Numbered from the stretch's first letter, positions 42,703 to 51,855 are shown. The stretch is 55,796 bases of DNA from Paracoccaceae bacterium (GCA_029242355.1 JAQWUC010000068.1:1-55796), one strand, 5' to 3'. Notes: generated by a model not told the origin, from the sequence alone. A program made the numbers and translations.

Positions 42703-44775
42703 CTAATTATTCAAAACCTCAATTATAAGACTTCCAACTTCATCTCTAAAGGATTTAGACCCAGGCTCGATGACTACCGTAGTAAAAGACGACTCAACAA
42801 TCGCAGGGCCCACAATTACCTGATTTAGTTCTATATGCTCAAAAGAAACCACTTTCGTGTCTTGCCACCCTTTTTTACCAAAGAAAACTGGTCTCGTGAC
42901 ATTCACTTTTTGATTTTCTGAAGAATTCATATTGAGATTATCAATAATCTCATCTCTGATTTGGCAACTTACTTTGGCTCGCCAGTTTACAAACTCTACG
43001 TCAGAATTTGGATCACTTATTTCAAAAATTCCTTCATGAACTTGGTGAAAGGCATTCATTAAGTTTTTTACATCATCAGCACTTTTTAACTGGCCGCCAG
43101 CCATAGGAACATCAATTTCCCAAATTTGTTGGGGATACCTTGCTTCCACAAAGTACTCAATTTTATACCCGATTGAATTTGATCCGGCTCCAACTTTAAA
43201 TTGTTCACACTTCTCAGTCAAGCTACTAAGCACAGAATTAATCTGATCAAATTTAAAATTCTTACCGCTAGAAAAACTAATCTTACCAAATTCGGAAGAG
43301 AGGTCAGACATTAAGGCACCAGAGGCGCTTAAAGCGGCCCCAACATTAGGAATTATAGCCTTGCTGCAACCTAATCTTTTTGCCACCGCATTGGCATTCA
43401 AACCAGCTGCACCACCACCGCCAATCAAACATGCGCTCTTCGGGTCAATTCCCTGATTCACCGTTATCTCCTCTATCGCGCCTACCATTTTTTCAGTAGC
43501 TAACGCTAAGACAGCTTCAGCGGCTTCTTCAACGGAAATTTTTAAAATTTGGGCAACATTTTTCTCTATAGCACTTTTTGCGGCAATCTCGTCTAATTGC
43601 ATTGCACCGCCTAGAAAAAACGCTGGATCGATAAATCCTAAAGCTAACGCACAATCAGTTACGGTTGGTTCTAAACCTCCTGCACCATAACAAACAGGAC
43701 CGGGTGAAGATCCTGCACTTTGAGGCCCAACATGTAATAATCCTCCATCATCGACCCAAGCAATAGACCCGCCACCAGCGCCTATACTTTTTACGTCGAC
43801 TGATGGAAACCCCGTCATGTGTCCTCTGAACCGCTGACCCAACCAAGTTTCTCGAGTCCATGGGATACGCCCATCCCGAACAAGACTAACGTCATAACTG
43901 GTACCACCAGTATCAGCGATTATAACACTCTTTTCGTCTGTCGCTTGCTTTGCATAATGTTCTCCAGCGATTGGAGCCATAGCGGGCCCCGATCCCAGGG
44001 AATGTATTGGTGATCTAGCAACATCTGCAGCATCCATTATTCCACCCTGCGACGTAACCATAAGTACTCTACCATGAAAACCAGCCTCGTTTAATCGATT
44101 TTCCAAACCATCAAGATATTCAAACATCAACGGTTTTAAGGAAGCATCAAGACAAGCCGAAATAGCTCTTCTGTACTCCCTTAAAGTAGGATTTAACTGA
44201 TGAGAGAGGGTAAATGGAACGTCTGGCAGTATCTTTCTTATTAGTTCACCTACTCTAAGTTCATGTTTTGGATTTGCAATTGACCATAGTAAACAAACTC
44301 CAATAGCCTCAACTTTATTTTCTCGACATTGATTTAACGCCGTCTCAATCGACCCATCATCCAGTTCATCAATTACAATACCTCTATTGTCCACACGTTC
44401 ATTAATTTCAAATGTTAAGGATCGAGGAACGAATGGTGCCGGAAAATCAACAGAAAAATTAAATGGCTCAATGCGACCACCTTCTCGAAATAAGAGAATA
44501 TCTTTATGGCCAAGGGTCGTAAAGAAAGCTGTTTTGGCTGTTTTGGCTGTTAGAACAGCGTTTATCGAACGCGTTGTCGCATGAATAAACGTATCTGCGC
44601 TTTTCAAAAAAGTATCTATAGATTGCCCATAGTGCTCAGCTGCTAAACCTACAGCATTTAATACTCCTTGCACGGGATCGGATGGAATAGTTGAACTCTT
44701 AAACATCCTCAACTCAGTACCATCTTCAACAATTAAATCAGTGAATGTTCCACCAGTATCGCAAGCCATTCGCAT
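42703..44775 (-). CDS. hyuA: hydantoinase A / oxoprolinase-family subunit
   Basis: This HyuA subunit has 690 residues and the ASKHA-type ATP-binding fold. The N-terminal phosphate-1 motif is MACDTGGTFTDLIVEDG (about 3-19). ATTRSINAVLTAKTAKTAFFTT and LSHQLNPTLREYRRAISACLDASLKPLM follow, then the second phosphate motif VIIADTGGTSYDVSLVRDG (about 284-302) and IGGGGAAGLNANAVAKRLG (about 450-468). It couples ATP cleavage to hydrolysis of a cyclic amide or to a carboxylation with HyuB. AAGGGA lies upstream of the ATG. The 67-bp gap behind the aminotransferase gene suggests a shared transcript. Confidence 0.86.
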   Translation of the reverse strand: MRMACDTGGTFTDLIVEDGTELRMFKSSTIPSDPVQGVLNAVGLAAEHYGQSIDTFLKSADTFIHATTRSINAVLTAKTAKTAFFTTLGHKDILLFREGGRIEPFNFSVDFPAPFVPRSLTFEINERVDNRGIVIDELDDGSIETALNQCRENKVEAIGVCLLWSIANPKHELRVGELIRKILPDVPFTLSHQLNPTLREYRRAISACLDASLKPLMFEYLDGLENRLNEAGFHGRVLMVTSQGGIMDAADVARSPIHSLGSGPAMAPIAGEHYAKQATDEKSVIIADTGGTSYDVSLVRDGRIPWTRETWLGQRFRGHMTGFPSVDVKSIGAGGGSIAWVDDGGLLHVGPQSAGSSPGPVCYGAGGLEPTVTDCALALGFIDPAFFLGGAMQLDEIAAKSAIEKNVAQILKISVEEAAEAVLALATEKMVGAIEEITVNQGIDPKSACLIGGGGAAGLNANAVAKRLGCSKAIIPNVGAALSASGALMSDLSSEFGKISFSSGKNFKFDQINSVLSSLTEKCEQFKVGAGSNSIGYKIEYFVEARYPQQIWEIDVPMAGGQLKSADDVKNLMNAFHQVHEGIFEISDPNSDVEFVNWRAKVSCQIRDEIIDNLNMNSSENQKVNVTRPVFFGKKGWQDTKVVSFEHIELNQVIVGPAIVESSFTTVVIEPGSKSFRDEVGSLIIEVLNN

Positions 44776-44842
44776 AACAAAATCCCTTCTTTCCTTACGT
44801 TAGCACCCTATGTATTTCAAACTATGAGTGCCAAATCTAAAC

Positions 44843-46234
44843 CTATGCTACCCGGTTCGCTAACTCATCAGCTCTGGGCATTGCTTTTTCGACTCTATCA
44901 AATAATTTATCTATTTCGATTTCATTTATTATTAATGGGGGACAGAAGCCTATGCTATCCCCGGGCAATGCTCTAAGTATAACACCTTCAGATTGAATTA
45001 ATTTCTGCACTTTTGCAGCAAATTTCAGATTCGGATCTAATTTTACTCTACTATCAGGTATTGCCACAAATTCTATCGCACCGATCAACCCTACGGCACG
45101 GGTATCCCCAATACATTTGTATTTACTCAGCTTGTGAACTCTATCACAAAATTTCTGAGAAACTTTCTTTACATTATCAACAATATTTCTTTCTTTCATC
45201 AATTCAAGCGTTCTAAGCGCTACAGCTGCTGAAACTGGATGTGCCGAATAAGTATACCCGTGTCCAAATATTCCAAGCTTTGTCGCTTGTTCTTCAACTC
45301 CTCTAACTACCTCCGACGAAACCATAACCGCGGAAATTGGCAGATACGCTGAAGACAGGGCTTTTGCACATGTAAGGATATCAGGTTTCAAACCAAAGGT
45401 TTCGCTTCCCCACATATTTCCAGTTCGGCCAAAACCACAAATTACTTCATCTGCGATTAACAGTATTGAATGCTTCTTTAAAACCTTTTGTAGTGCTTCA
45501 AAATAACCTTCAGGAGGAATAATTACTCCCCCAGCACCCATAACAGGTTCTGCGATCATGGCACCAATTGTGTTGGCTCCCTCCTCTTCAATCAACTCTT
45601 CTAACTCAGAAATAATTCTAGAAACAAACTCTTTCTCTGTTTCTTTCTCCAAACTATCGGCAAAATAATGTGGTGACGAAGTATGCTTTGCAAAGTCTAA
45701 CGGAAGTGCGAAGCCATCTTGTGCGTAGGACAAACCAGTTAAGCTGGCTGCTGCCACCGTGACTCCATGATACCCCTTCTTTCTACTAATTATTTTTCTC
45801 TTTTCTGGTCGTCCAACGGATGCTTGATAATACCAAACCATTTTTACAGCAGTGTCGTTCGCTTCTGATCCCGAATTACAAAAAAACACTTTCTCTAATC
45901 CCTCTGGAGCAACCTCCACAAGCTGCTCCGCCAAATCAATGGAAGGATTAGAGGTTTTCCCACCAAAACTATGATAATAAGGTAGCTTTCGCATTTGCTC
46001 GATCGCCGCACTTATAAGAGATTCTTCACTAAATCCAAGAGATGTACACCAAAGGCCGCTTACACCCTCAATGAACTCGTTATTTTCATTATCTCTTACA
46101 TATACACCCTGACCAGACTCAATTATGTGAGGGCCCGAGTCTGCCAATTGCTCTGGATTAGTATATGGATGAAGATGGTAAGCAAGGTCTCTGCTCTCAG
46201 CCGAGTTTGGTGTCCAATTTGTTGTTTTGTTCAT
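44843..46234 (-). CDS. class III PLP aminotransferase (omega-amino acid/amine:pyruvate type)
   Basis: This aminotransferase has 463 residues. The PLP-phosphate loop is VFFCNSGSEANDTAVKMVWYY (about 118-138), the ring-stacking region KKGYHGVTVAAASLTG, and the PLP-nitrogen Asp lies in LLIADEVICGFGRTGNMWG. The Schiff-base Lys is in TCAKALSSAYLPISAVMVS (about 285-303), and HGYTYSAHPVSAAVALRTLE gives the family Thr. It belongs with omega-amino acid, putrescine and taurine:pyruvate enzymes. As first gene of the minus-strand operon and divergent from a polyamine-type transporter, it may deaminate the imported amine or a primary-amine product. GGAG lies 10 nt before the ATG. Confidence 0.86.
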   Translation of the reverse strand: MNKTTNWTPNSAESRDLAYHLHPYTNPEQLADSGPHIIESGQGVYVRDNENNEFIEGVSGLWCTSLGFSEESLISAAIEQMRKLPYYHSFGGKTSNPSIDLAEQLVEVAPEGLEKVFFCNSGSEANDTAVKMVWYYQASVGRPEKRKIISRKKGYHGVTVAAASLTGLSYAQDGFALPLDFAKHTSSPHYFADSLEKETEKEFVSRIISELEELIEEEGANTIGAMIAEPVMGAGGVIIPPEGYFEALQKVLKKHSILLIADEVICGFGRTGNMWGSETFGLKPDILTCAKALSSAYLPISAVMVSSEVVRGVEEQATKLGIFGHGYTYSAHPVSAAVALRTLELMKERNIVDNVKKVSQKFCDRVHKLSKYKCIGDTRAVGLIGAIEFVAIPDSRVKLDPNLKFAAKVQKLIQSEGVILRALPGDSIGFCPPLIINEIEIDKLFDRVEKAMPRADELANRVA

Positions 46235-46373
46235 TTTAGTTGTACTCCATTAAGTTCCTAAGTTGAATTTACACTAAATTCTCAAAACCTAAAATTACAA
46301 GTGTTTGCGACGACTAACAAACTCGCAACCGTCTTGACTTAAAAGATTCTTTGCATCCAAATTATAATATGTT

Positions 46374-46388
46374 TGAAACCGAGTTTCA
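46374..46388. promoter_or_regulatory. 15-bp palindrome, candidate IclR-family operator
   Basis: TGAAAC and GTTTCA are perfect inverted arms around a CGA centre. Odd-length 15-bp palindromes of this layout are typical of IclR-family sites (for example the E. coli IclR box TGGAAATNATTTCCA). It lies about 140 bp upstream of the aminotransferase start. The link to the IclR protein at 51046 is inference. Confidence 0.45.
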
Positions 46389-46473
46389 TGTTTGTCAATA
46401 TTTTTATTTAAAATTTTTTCCTTTGACTTTCTTACTGAATAATAAATTACCTTTTGCGCAAAATATGGTCAAA

Positions 46474-46526
46474 ATTTGTACTAATCAATACAAATACTGT
46501 AGAAAGTAGTAATTAATACAAATGCT
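46474..46526. repeat. near-direct 20-bp repeats with an internal ATTTGTA/TACAAAT inverted pair
   Basis: TACTAATCAATACAAATACT (46479-46498) and TAGTAATTAATACAAATGCT (46507-46526) match at 17 of 20 positions with an offset of 28. ATTTGTA at 46474-46480 pairs with TACAAAT at 46489-46495. Such clustering in a promoter region points to a second regulator-binding array. Confidence 0.45.
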
Positions 46527-46740
46527 TATAGAAAATTCATAAGAAGTCTATCAAAAATATTAAATAAAAATATTGACAAACATGAAATCACGTTCCAACA
46601 TAATTGGAGAAACAAATAATTTAGTGGATAATCTTTTAGACACTAAAAAAACGTATACTGACAGTGTAGGTGGAGCAGATAAAAAAAGCGTATTAATCAT
46701 ACATGGCACTCACTTTCAAGATCAAAAGAGGAGATTCAAA

Positions 46741-47958
46741 ATGAAAAAGAAAGACACTTCAAAATATTTTTATCATCATCTTGACAGAAGAAAATTTATT
46801 AAAGTAGCTGGATCAAGTGCGGTAATAGCAGGAGCACCTGCAATATTAACAGGACTTACCAGAACTGCTAACGCTGCAAAACCAAATGTCGTTAGAATGC
46901 TTATGACCGCTCCAACAATGATTCCTGGAGATTGGTCTAAATTTGAAGAAGAAACAGGAATAAAGGTTGAGCACGAAGTAATGAAGGACGATATTGGACT
47001 GTTTTTAAACGAAGTCCTTGTCAATGATGCTGGTGATCGATTTGATGTGATATCGGCTTTAGCTGGATCAGAACAAGAACTTATTGACGGTGAAGCTATT
47101 GTTCCAGTTGATACAGCTCAGCTTCCAAACTGGGGCGGAATGAAAGATTCAATTAAGAACATTCCCTATTTTATAAATGACCTTAATAGACCAGATGGTT
47201 CAGTATGGGGCACACCACTAGCTATGAACGCAGATAGCTTCGGATATCATGCCGATATTTTAGGAGAGCCTGCTCCTCCAGAAGAGGTGTCCTGGTCTCT
47301 AGTTTTTGATGATGAAAGGACAATGGGAAAAAGTGCTACGGGAACATATGTTTACTATTTCTCTGAGTGTGCCACATATTTAAAGGGTGCAGGACTAGCG
47401 GATATTAAAAACCCTGCAAGTATGACACCTAAGGAAGCAGAAGTGGTGGCAGATTTCCTCATTGAAAGGAAAAAAGCAGGACAGTTCAGAAGTTGGCACA
47501 CAACGTTTGATGATCAAGTCCAGTTAATAAAGAATAACGAAGTGCTTGCCATTCGATGTTGGGAGCCAGCGGTTAAAGAGGCCCAAAAAGCTGGTATGAA
47601 CAATTTCCATTATGCAACTGCAAAGGAAGGTTACATGAAATGGATGCACGGGTGTTATATCCCTACTCAGGCTAAAGATAGAGGAACCATAGAAGCCTCC
47701 TACACCCTAATGAACTGGATATTGTCAGGAGCATATGCGTCAGCTATCAGCCCATTAAGAGGATATGTTTCAGGCCGTCCAGATTTAGGTGCGCAATACG
47801 CTAAACAAAATGGTCTTGGTGACGACGTTGGCATTGCCATAGCCGAAGCAGAGGCAAAAATTGCAAATAAGTTTTCACACGAGGACTTCTGGTTTATTGC
47901 GGTTCCTGAATATTTAGAGGATATGCAAGGTCAAATGGATCGAGTTCTGGCTTCCTAG
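46741..47958 (+). CDS. Tat-exported polyamine-type ABC transporter substrate-binding protein (PotD-like)
   Basis: This periplasmic binding protein of about 405 residues has a twin-arginine signal: HLDRRKFIKVAGSSAVIAGA then PAILTG and a cleavage site near TANAAKPN. Tat export suggests folding before transport. The mature part follows the PotD/extracellular-binding family 1 pattern (MIPGDWSKFEEETGIKVEHEVM; PLAMNADSFGYHADILGEP; ILSGAYASAISPLRGYVSG). I start it at the ATG at 46741, which has GAGGAGA 6 nt upstream, not at the long upstream frame. Ligand unknown; the neighbouring amide-hydrolase genes suggest a cyclic or amide-containing amine, not simple putrescine. Confidence 0.85.
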   Translation: MKKKDTSKYFYHHLDRRKFIKVAGSSAVIAGAPAILTGLTRTANAAKPNVVRMLMTAPTMIPGDWSKFEEETGIKVEHEVMKDDIGLFLNEVLVNDAGDRFDVISALAGSEQELIDGEAIVPVDTAQLPNWGGMKDSIKNIPYFINDLNRPDGSVWGTPLAMNADSFGYHADILGEPAPPEEVSWSLVFDDERTMGKSATGTYVYYFSECATYLKGAGLADIKNPASMTPKEAEVVADFLIERKKAGQFRSWHTTFDDQVQLIKNNEVLAIRCWEPAVKEAQKAGMNNFHYATAKEGYMKWMHGCYIPTQAKDRGTIEASYTLMNWILSGAYASAISPLRGYVSGRPDLGAQYAKQNGLGDDVGIAIAEAEAKIANKFSHEDFWFIAVPEYLEDMQGQMDRVLAS

Positions 47959-47982
47959 GACTGTAAACCCTTGAGATAAATA

Positions 47983-48010
47983 AGAATGACAGGCCTAGGC
48001 TTGTCATTCT
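47983..48010 (+). terminator. stem-loop between binding-protein and permease genes
   Basis: AGAATGACA (47983-47991) pairs with TGTCATTCT (48002-48010). The inner GGCCTAGGCT can extend the stem with a G-T wobble, leaving a short loop. No strong T-tract follows, so it is more likely an mRNA-stabilising or partial-termination element, as also found after tmoX. Confidence 0.6.
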
Positions 48011-48025
48011 GTTAAGTATTCGGAC

Positions 48026-48907
48026 ATGAGTGACATGCAATTTAAGAAGTATAATCAGTATCCAATTGTCCTTTTTGCCCTCTCTTGGGTATTTTTTGTC
48101 ATTGTTCCCCTTCTTATAGTAGTAATGATGTCATTTTTGAAAACCAAAGGAATTAAAATTAAATGGGATTGGGGCTTTTATTCTTACATCAAAATGGTAC
48201 GGTTTGGAGGAGATGATGTCGTTCTCCAAACCATAAGAATTGGACTTACGGTAACTTTCATAAATTTTTTAATAGCATTCCCATTTGCTTTTTGGTTAGC
48301 AAAAACTTTGAAAAAAACTTCAACCAAATTGTTAGTTTTTACCGCCCTGACCGTACCTTTTTTTCTAAGCCCAGTATCTAGAGTAATAGTGTGGCGCTCA
48401 GTTCTAGGTTTAGACGGATTAGTAAATAACTTTCTGATTAATATTGGTTTAATCAACCAGCCGCTTGAATGGTTAATATTTTCTGAATTTGCAGTGCACC
48501 TTGGTTTAATGGCTCAATATTTTCCTTCAATGGTTTGGCCACTTTACTTATCACTGAGCTTAATCGACGACGAGACAATCGAAGCTAGTTTTGATCTCGG
48601 AGCTGGAATAATTCGCACTACATTTTCAATCATACTGCCCTTAGCACTTCCAGGAGTTTTGGCTGGAGTGATATTTTGCCTTGTTCCAATGTTGGGAGAT
48701 GCTGTCATACCTCAGCAAATGGGCGGGGGAAACGTTCTAACAATAAGTCATAGTCTGTCGAACTATATAGGTTCACGCAGCTATGTAGTAGGCGCTGCCA
48801 TTGCATCAATTGTTCTTTTAGTACTAATGACACTTATTTTTATACTTTGGCTTGTTTTACGACCATATGGAGGCTTAGGCAAAGTTTTCGAACAAATGAA
48901 AAAATAA
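48026..48907 (+). CDS. ABC transporter permease (PotB-like)
   Basis: This inner-membrane permease of 293 residues has six predicted membrane segments; the first is YPIVLFALSWVFFVIVPLLIVVMMSF. The ATPase-contact EAA loop is EASFDLGAGIIRTTFSIILPLALPGVLAGVIF (about 190-220). It resembles PotB-type permeases for polyamines and similar cations. The gene starts 67 bp after the binding-protein gene, behind the stem-loop, and precedes the second permease by 28 bp. Together with the next two genes it forms a complete type I importer. Confidence 0.87.
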   Translation: MSDMQFKKYNQYPIVLFALSWVFFVIVPLLIVVMMSFLKTKGIKIKWDWGFYSYIKMVRFGGDDVVLQTIRIGLTVTFINFLIAFPFAFWLAKTLKKTSTKLLVFTALTVPFFLSPVSRVIVWRSVLGLDGLVNNFLINIGLINQPLEWLIFSEFAVHLGLMAQYFPSMVWPLYLSLSLIDDETIEASFDLGAGIIRTTFSIILPLALPGVLAGVIFCLVPMLGDAVIPQQMGGGNVLTISHSLSNYIGSRSYVVGAAIASIVLLVLMTLIFILWLVLRPYGGLGKVFEQMKK

Positions 48908-48935
48908 TTTAAAATTCTTTCAAGAGAGTAAACTA

Positions 48936-49778
48936 ATGTCACAAAATAGGAAAAATAAATTCCGAATTAATAAAATGTTACGATTGATACCCGTAACGTT
49001 GGGTAGTTTAGCGTTATTTTTTATCTATTTTCCAATTTTTTGGTTGATGCTTTTGTCTTTTAGCGCAGAACCGCTTACGGGGATCCCCGGCGGTTGGCAT
49101 TTTGAATGGTATGTTGATATGGTTTACGGTGCAGATCGACGGGAGGGTGAAGCTTTTGTTGGAGATTTTCAATTAAAAGAACCTCTTACTAAAAGCATTG
49201 TTATAGCCACTCTGACATCATTACTCTGCATGGTTAGTGCAGTACTTGTAGGTAGAAGCTTGCCAAAAATGAAAAGTCAAGGGCTGTTACTTTTTGGATT
49301 TTTAGTACCATTAATGGTACCCGGAATTGTCGTAGGAATCGGAATGTTCCTATTCTTCAGAATAGGTCTTGGAATTAAAATGGGAACATGGTCCTTAGCA
49401 TTAGCGCACTTTGTTTGGGCTTTCCCTTTTTGCTTACTAGTTATTTTGGTTGTTGTTTCTCGTCTTGATCAACGAATTTTAGAGGCGGCTAGAGATCTGG
49501 GTGCAACAAAGACTCAAACTTTTTTTCAAATAGAATTACCGATTATAAAACCAGGAATATTTGCTGCAGGTTTTTTTGGGTTCCTACTATCATTTAATGA
49601 ACTACCTTTTAGTATTTTCATGAGGAAGGGTGATATGACACTGCCAATCTATTTATGGATTCAGTCTGGCGCTCATAACAGTTCGGTTCCCCTTATCTTT
49701 GCCCTAAGCACAATCATAACTATAATAAGTATGTTGGTGACCTACTTGATCGTGAGAGTCGGTTTTGGAAAAGAATAA
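48936..49778 (+). CDS. ABC transporter permease (PotC-like)
   Basis: This is the second permease subunit, 280 residues with six membrane segments beginning LIPVTLGSLALFFIYFPIFWLMLLSF. The EAA loop is ILEAARDLGATKTQTFFQIELPIIKPGIFAAGFFGF (about 184-219). The PFSIFMRKGDMTLPIYLW stretch near residue 230 matches the PotC family, where FNELPFSIFM is the usual form. It pairs with the preceding permease. The gap to the ATPase gene is 40 bp and contains its ribosome site. Confidence 0.87.
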   Translation: MSQNRKNKFRINKMLRLIPVTLGSLALFFIYFPIFWLMLLSFSAEPLTGIPGGWHFEWYVDMVYGADRREGEAFVGDFQLKEPLTKSIVIATLTSLLCMVSAVLVGRSLPKMKSQGLLLFGFLVPLMVPGIVVGIGMFLFFRIGLGIKMGTWSLALAHFVWAFPFCLLVILVVVSRLDQRILEAARDLGATKTQTFFQIELPIIKPGIFAAGFFGFLLSFNELPFSIFMRKGDMTLPIYLWIQSGAHNSSVPLIFALSTIITIISMLVTYLIVRVGFGKE

Positions 49779-49818
49779 AAATTTTAGATTAAATCGTTAA
49801 TTAAATAAGGAGAGAATT

Positions 49819-50886
49819 TTGGATCAACCACTATTAACAGTAAAAAATGTTAGCCATCGGTTCGGTGATATTGTTGCTTTAAAAAGAGTTTCAATCTCTG
49901 CAAAGAAAGGTGAATTTCTGACTTTACTTGGGGAAAGTGGGTCGGGGAAAACAACTTTACTTCGTATAATTGCAGGTCTAGAGACACCAACTGAAGTTGA
50001 TAATATTAAACTTTCAAACCATGATATAACTTATTTCCCCGCTGACAAACGTAATTGCACTACGGTGTTCCAAAGCTATGCATTATTTCCACACATGTCT
50101 GTTTTTAAAAATATAGAATATGGTTTAAAAATTCGGAAAATTGAAGAAAATCAACGAAGAAAAAAAGTCGAAGATACCTTGGAGCTTGTTCGGCTAACAG
50201 GTTTTGGTGATAGAAAACCGAGTGAATTATCTGGCGGTCAAAAACAGAGGGTAGCCTTAGCGAGAGCATTAGTGACAGAGCCAGCAGTTTTACTTTTTGA
50301 TGAACCGCTTGGAGCTTTAGATGAAAGATTGAGAGTAGACATGCAAGTTGAACTAAAAGAATTGCATGAGCGCCTAAAAATGACATTCATTTATGTAACC
50401 CATAGTCAAGAGGAAGCACTGACAATGAGTGATCGAATAATTTTAATGCGACAGGGTGAAATTGAACAAGAAGGACCTCCACATGAGATTTTTGATCGCC
50501 CAAATAGTAGTTTTGTAGCCCAATTTATGGGAACTGAAAATATTTTTCATGGAACGGTAGTATCACAAAATGGTGAAAAATGCTTAATAAGCTTAAATGA
50601 TCATGAGCTTGAAGCTACGTGGTATGGACACGAAAATTTGCAAAAAGGAAGTAAAGTTTTTTTAGCAGTAAGGGCAGAAAGGGTAGAGCTCAACCCAGGA
50701 AAAAAACGAAAAAATTTATTTGAAGGGACCGTTGCTAAAACAATCTATAAAGGAAAATATTCTGACCATTATATAAATACTGACTTTGGGGAGCTGAAAT
50801 CAAGAGTTTGGGACAAAAGCTCATTACAAGAGAGTGAAATCCTATTTTCTTTGAGACCACAAGACATAATAGTAATGCGTCATTAA
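49819..50886 (+). CDS. ABC transporter ATP-binding protein (PotA-like)
   Basis: This ATPase has 355 residues. Walker A LLGESGSGKTTLLR (about 35-48), Q-loop TVFQSYALFPHM, signature LSGGQKQRVALARALV, Walker B AVLLFDEPLGALD and switch His in FIYVTHSQEE. The C-terminal TOBE-like domain (about 255-350) has IFHGTVVSQNGEKCLI and FLAVRAERVELNPG. The start is TTG with AAGGAGAG 5 nt upstream, which gives the family N-terminus (MDQPLLTVKNVSHRFGDIVA). It completes the polyamine-type importer. Confidence 0.88.
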   Translation: MDQPLLTVKNVSHRFGDIVALKRVSISAKKGEFLTLLGESGSGKTTLLRIIAGLETPTEVDNIKLSNHDITYFPADKRNCTTVFQSYALFPHMSVFKNIEYGLKIRKIEENQRRKKVEDTLELVRLTGFGDRKPSELSGGQKQRVALARALVTEPAVLLFDEPLGALDERLRVDMQVELKELHERLKMTFIYVTHSQEEALTMSDRIILMRQGEIEQEGPPHEIFDRPNSSFVAQFMGTENIFHGTVVSQNGEKCLISLNDHELEATWYGHENLQKGSKVFLAVRAERVELNPGKKRKNLFEGTVAKTIYKGKYSDHYINTDFGELKSRVWDKSSLQESEILFSLRPQDIIVMRH

Positions 50887-50919
50887 AACTGGATTAATAA
50901 AAAAAATCTTTTGCCAAAG

Positions 50920-50940
50920 AAATCTTCAGATTTGATTTTT
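50920..50940 (+). terminator. weak hairpin with T-tract after the ATPase gene
   Basis: AAATC-TTCA-GATTT (50920-50933) is followed by GATTTTT. The stem has only five, mostly A-T, pairs, so it is a weak candidate terminator between the importer operon and the IclR gene. Confidence 0.3.
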
Positions 50941-51045
50941 GGACCCAATTGAAAATTAGGCTGTTCCCTTTTTATAAAAGTAATGTATACGTATGCGTTA
51001 AAAGTTTTCCAATTGCTGAGAAAATTTTACTAGGGAAAGATTTTT

Positions 51046-51855
51046 ATGAACCAAATTAAAAGAGTAACATCCTACCATGCACAAGCTCTAACACGAGGTC
51101 TTGATATACTAAGGTTTTTAGGAGCGTCTCCAAATAAGACCGAAGGTCTCAATAGTTTGCACCGCATTACAGGATTACCTAAAAGTACACTCGTAAGACT
51201 ATTAACAGTACTAGAAAATCACCGCTTCATTGTAAAAATCAGTGATCAAAACCTTTACCGACTAGGCAGTGCAGTAGTCGACTTGGCATCTGCATATAAT
51301 AAAAATTCTGCTATTAGAGAGCGCTCAACACCATTTTTAAGAGAGCTTGCATCTAAATTTGGACACACAGTAGAACTTGGGATGTTAGAGTCGTCAAAAG
51401 TTACTCTAATTAACGTACAACAATCCGATCGCAATCTAAGGTTTAATTCAATAATTGGTTCTACATGGCCAATTAATTGTACGAGTTTAGGAAAAATTCT
51501 ATTGGCAGGTTTAAACAAGAACATTGCTCGCGAAATTTTAATGAAAGTTCACTCTTTCGAAAAACGCACAACCTATACTTTGACTTCAACACAGGAAATA
51601 ATGGCAGATGTAGCTAGGTCAAAAGTAAGAGGATATGCTATTAGCTGCGAGGAGCATGATAAAGGCGTCTGTGCTCTGGGCGTTCCGATCAGAACGAGTA
51701 AGCGAACTTTGAACTGGAACGCTGCTTTGAGTATTACTGGTCCAATTGGAGAGATGTCCGACAAAAATAAAAAAGTCTTGGTAAACCAACTCAATGAAAC
51801 TGCCTTATTAATATCCTGTGATCCAGAAATCCAATCTACCTTAAGAGTGGCCTAA
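51046..51855 (+). CDS. IclR-family transcriptional regulator
   Basis: This regulator has 269 residues. The winged helix reads YHAQALTRGLDILRFLGASP, then LNSLHRITGLPKSTLVRLLTVLENHRFI (about 8-65). The C-terminal effector domain (about 90-260) carries GHTVELGMLESSKVTLINVQQ, TWPINCTSLGKILLAG and the RGYAISCEEHDKGVCALGVPI segment that lines the effector pocket in this family. It lies 159 bp after the importer ATPase gene and 40 bp before a dehydrogenase gene on the same strand. It probably controls the transporter and the divergent hydantoinase operon, where a 15-bp IclR-type palindrome is found. Confidence 0.86.
   Translation: MNQIKRVTSYHAQALTRGLDILRFLGASPNKTEGLNSLHRITGLPKSTLVRLLTVLENHRFIVKISDQNLYRLGSAVVDLASAYNKNSAIRERSTPFLRELASKFGHTVELGMLESSKVTLINVQQSDRNLRFNSIIGSTWPINCTSLGKILLAGLNKNIAREILMKVHSFEKRTTYTLTSTQEIMADVARSKVRGYAISCEEHDKGVCALGVPIRTSKRTLNWNAALSITGPIGEMSDKNKKVLVNQLNETALLISCDPEIQSTLRVA

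Larger units (their letters stand above)
46235..46740. promoter_or_regulatory. 506-bp divergent control region between aminotransferase-hyu operon and transporter operon
   Basis: I see no convincing gene in this region. A longer in-frame reading of the binding-protein gene from 46573 exists, but it encodes a low-complexity polar stretch and has no family match. The region is strongly AT-rich and contains a 15-bp palindrome (46374-46388) and a pair of long near-direct repeats (46479-46526), described separately. These make it the probable target of the IclR regulator encoded at 51.0 kb. Confidence 0.6.

Noticed and set aside
46573-46740. Upstream extension of the binding-protein gene by 56 codons
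   Set aside because: The extension precedes a normal twin-arginine signal, has low-complexity polar sequence, and the ATG at 46741 has a strong GAGGAGA site.
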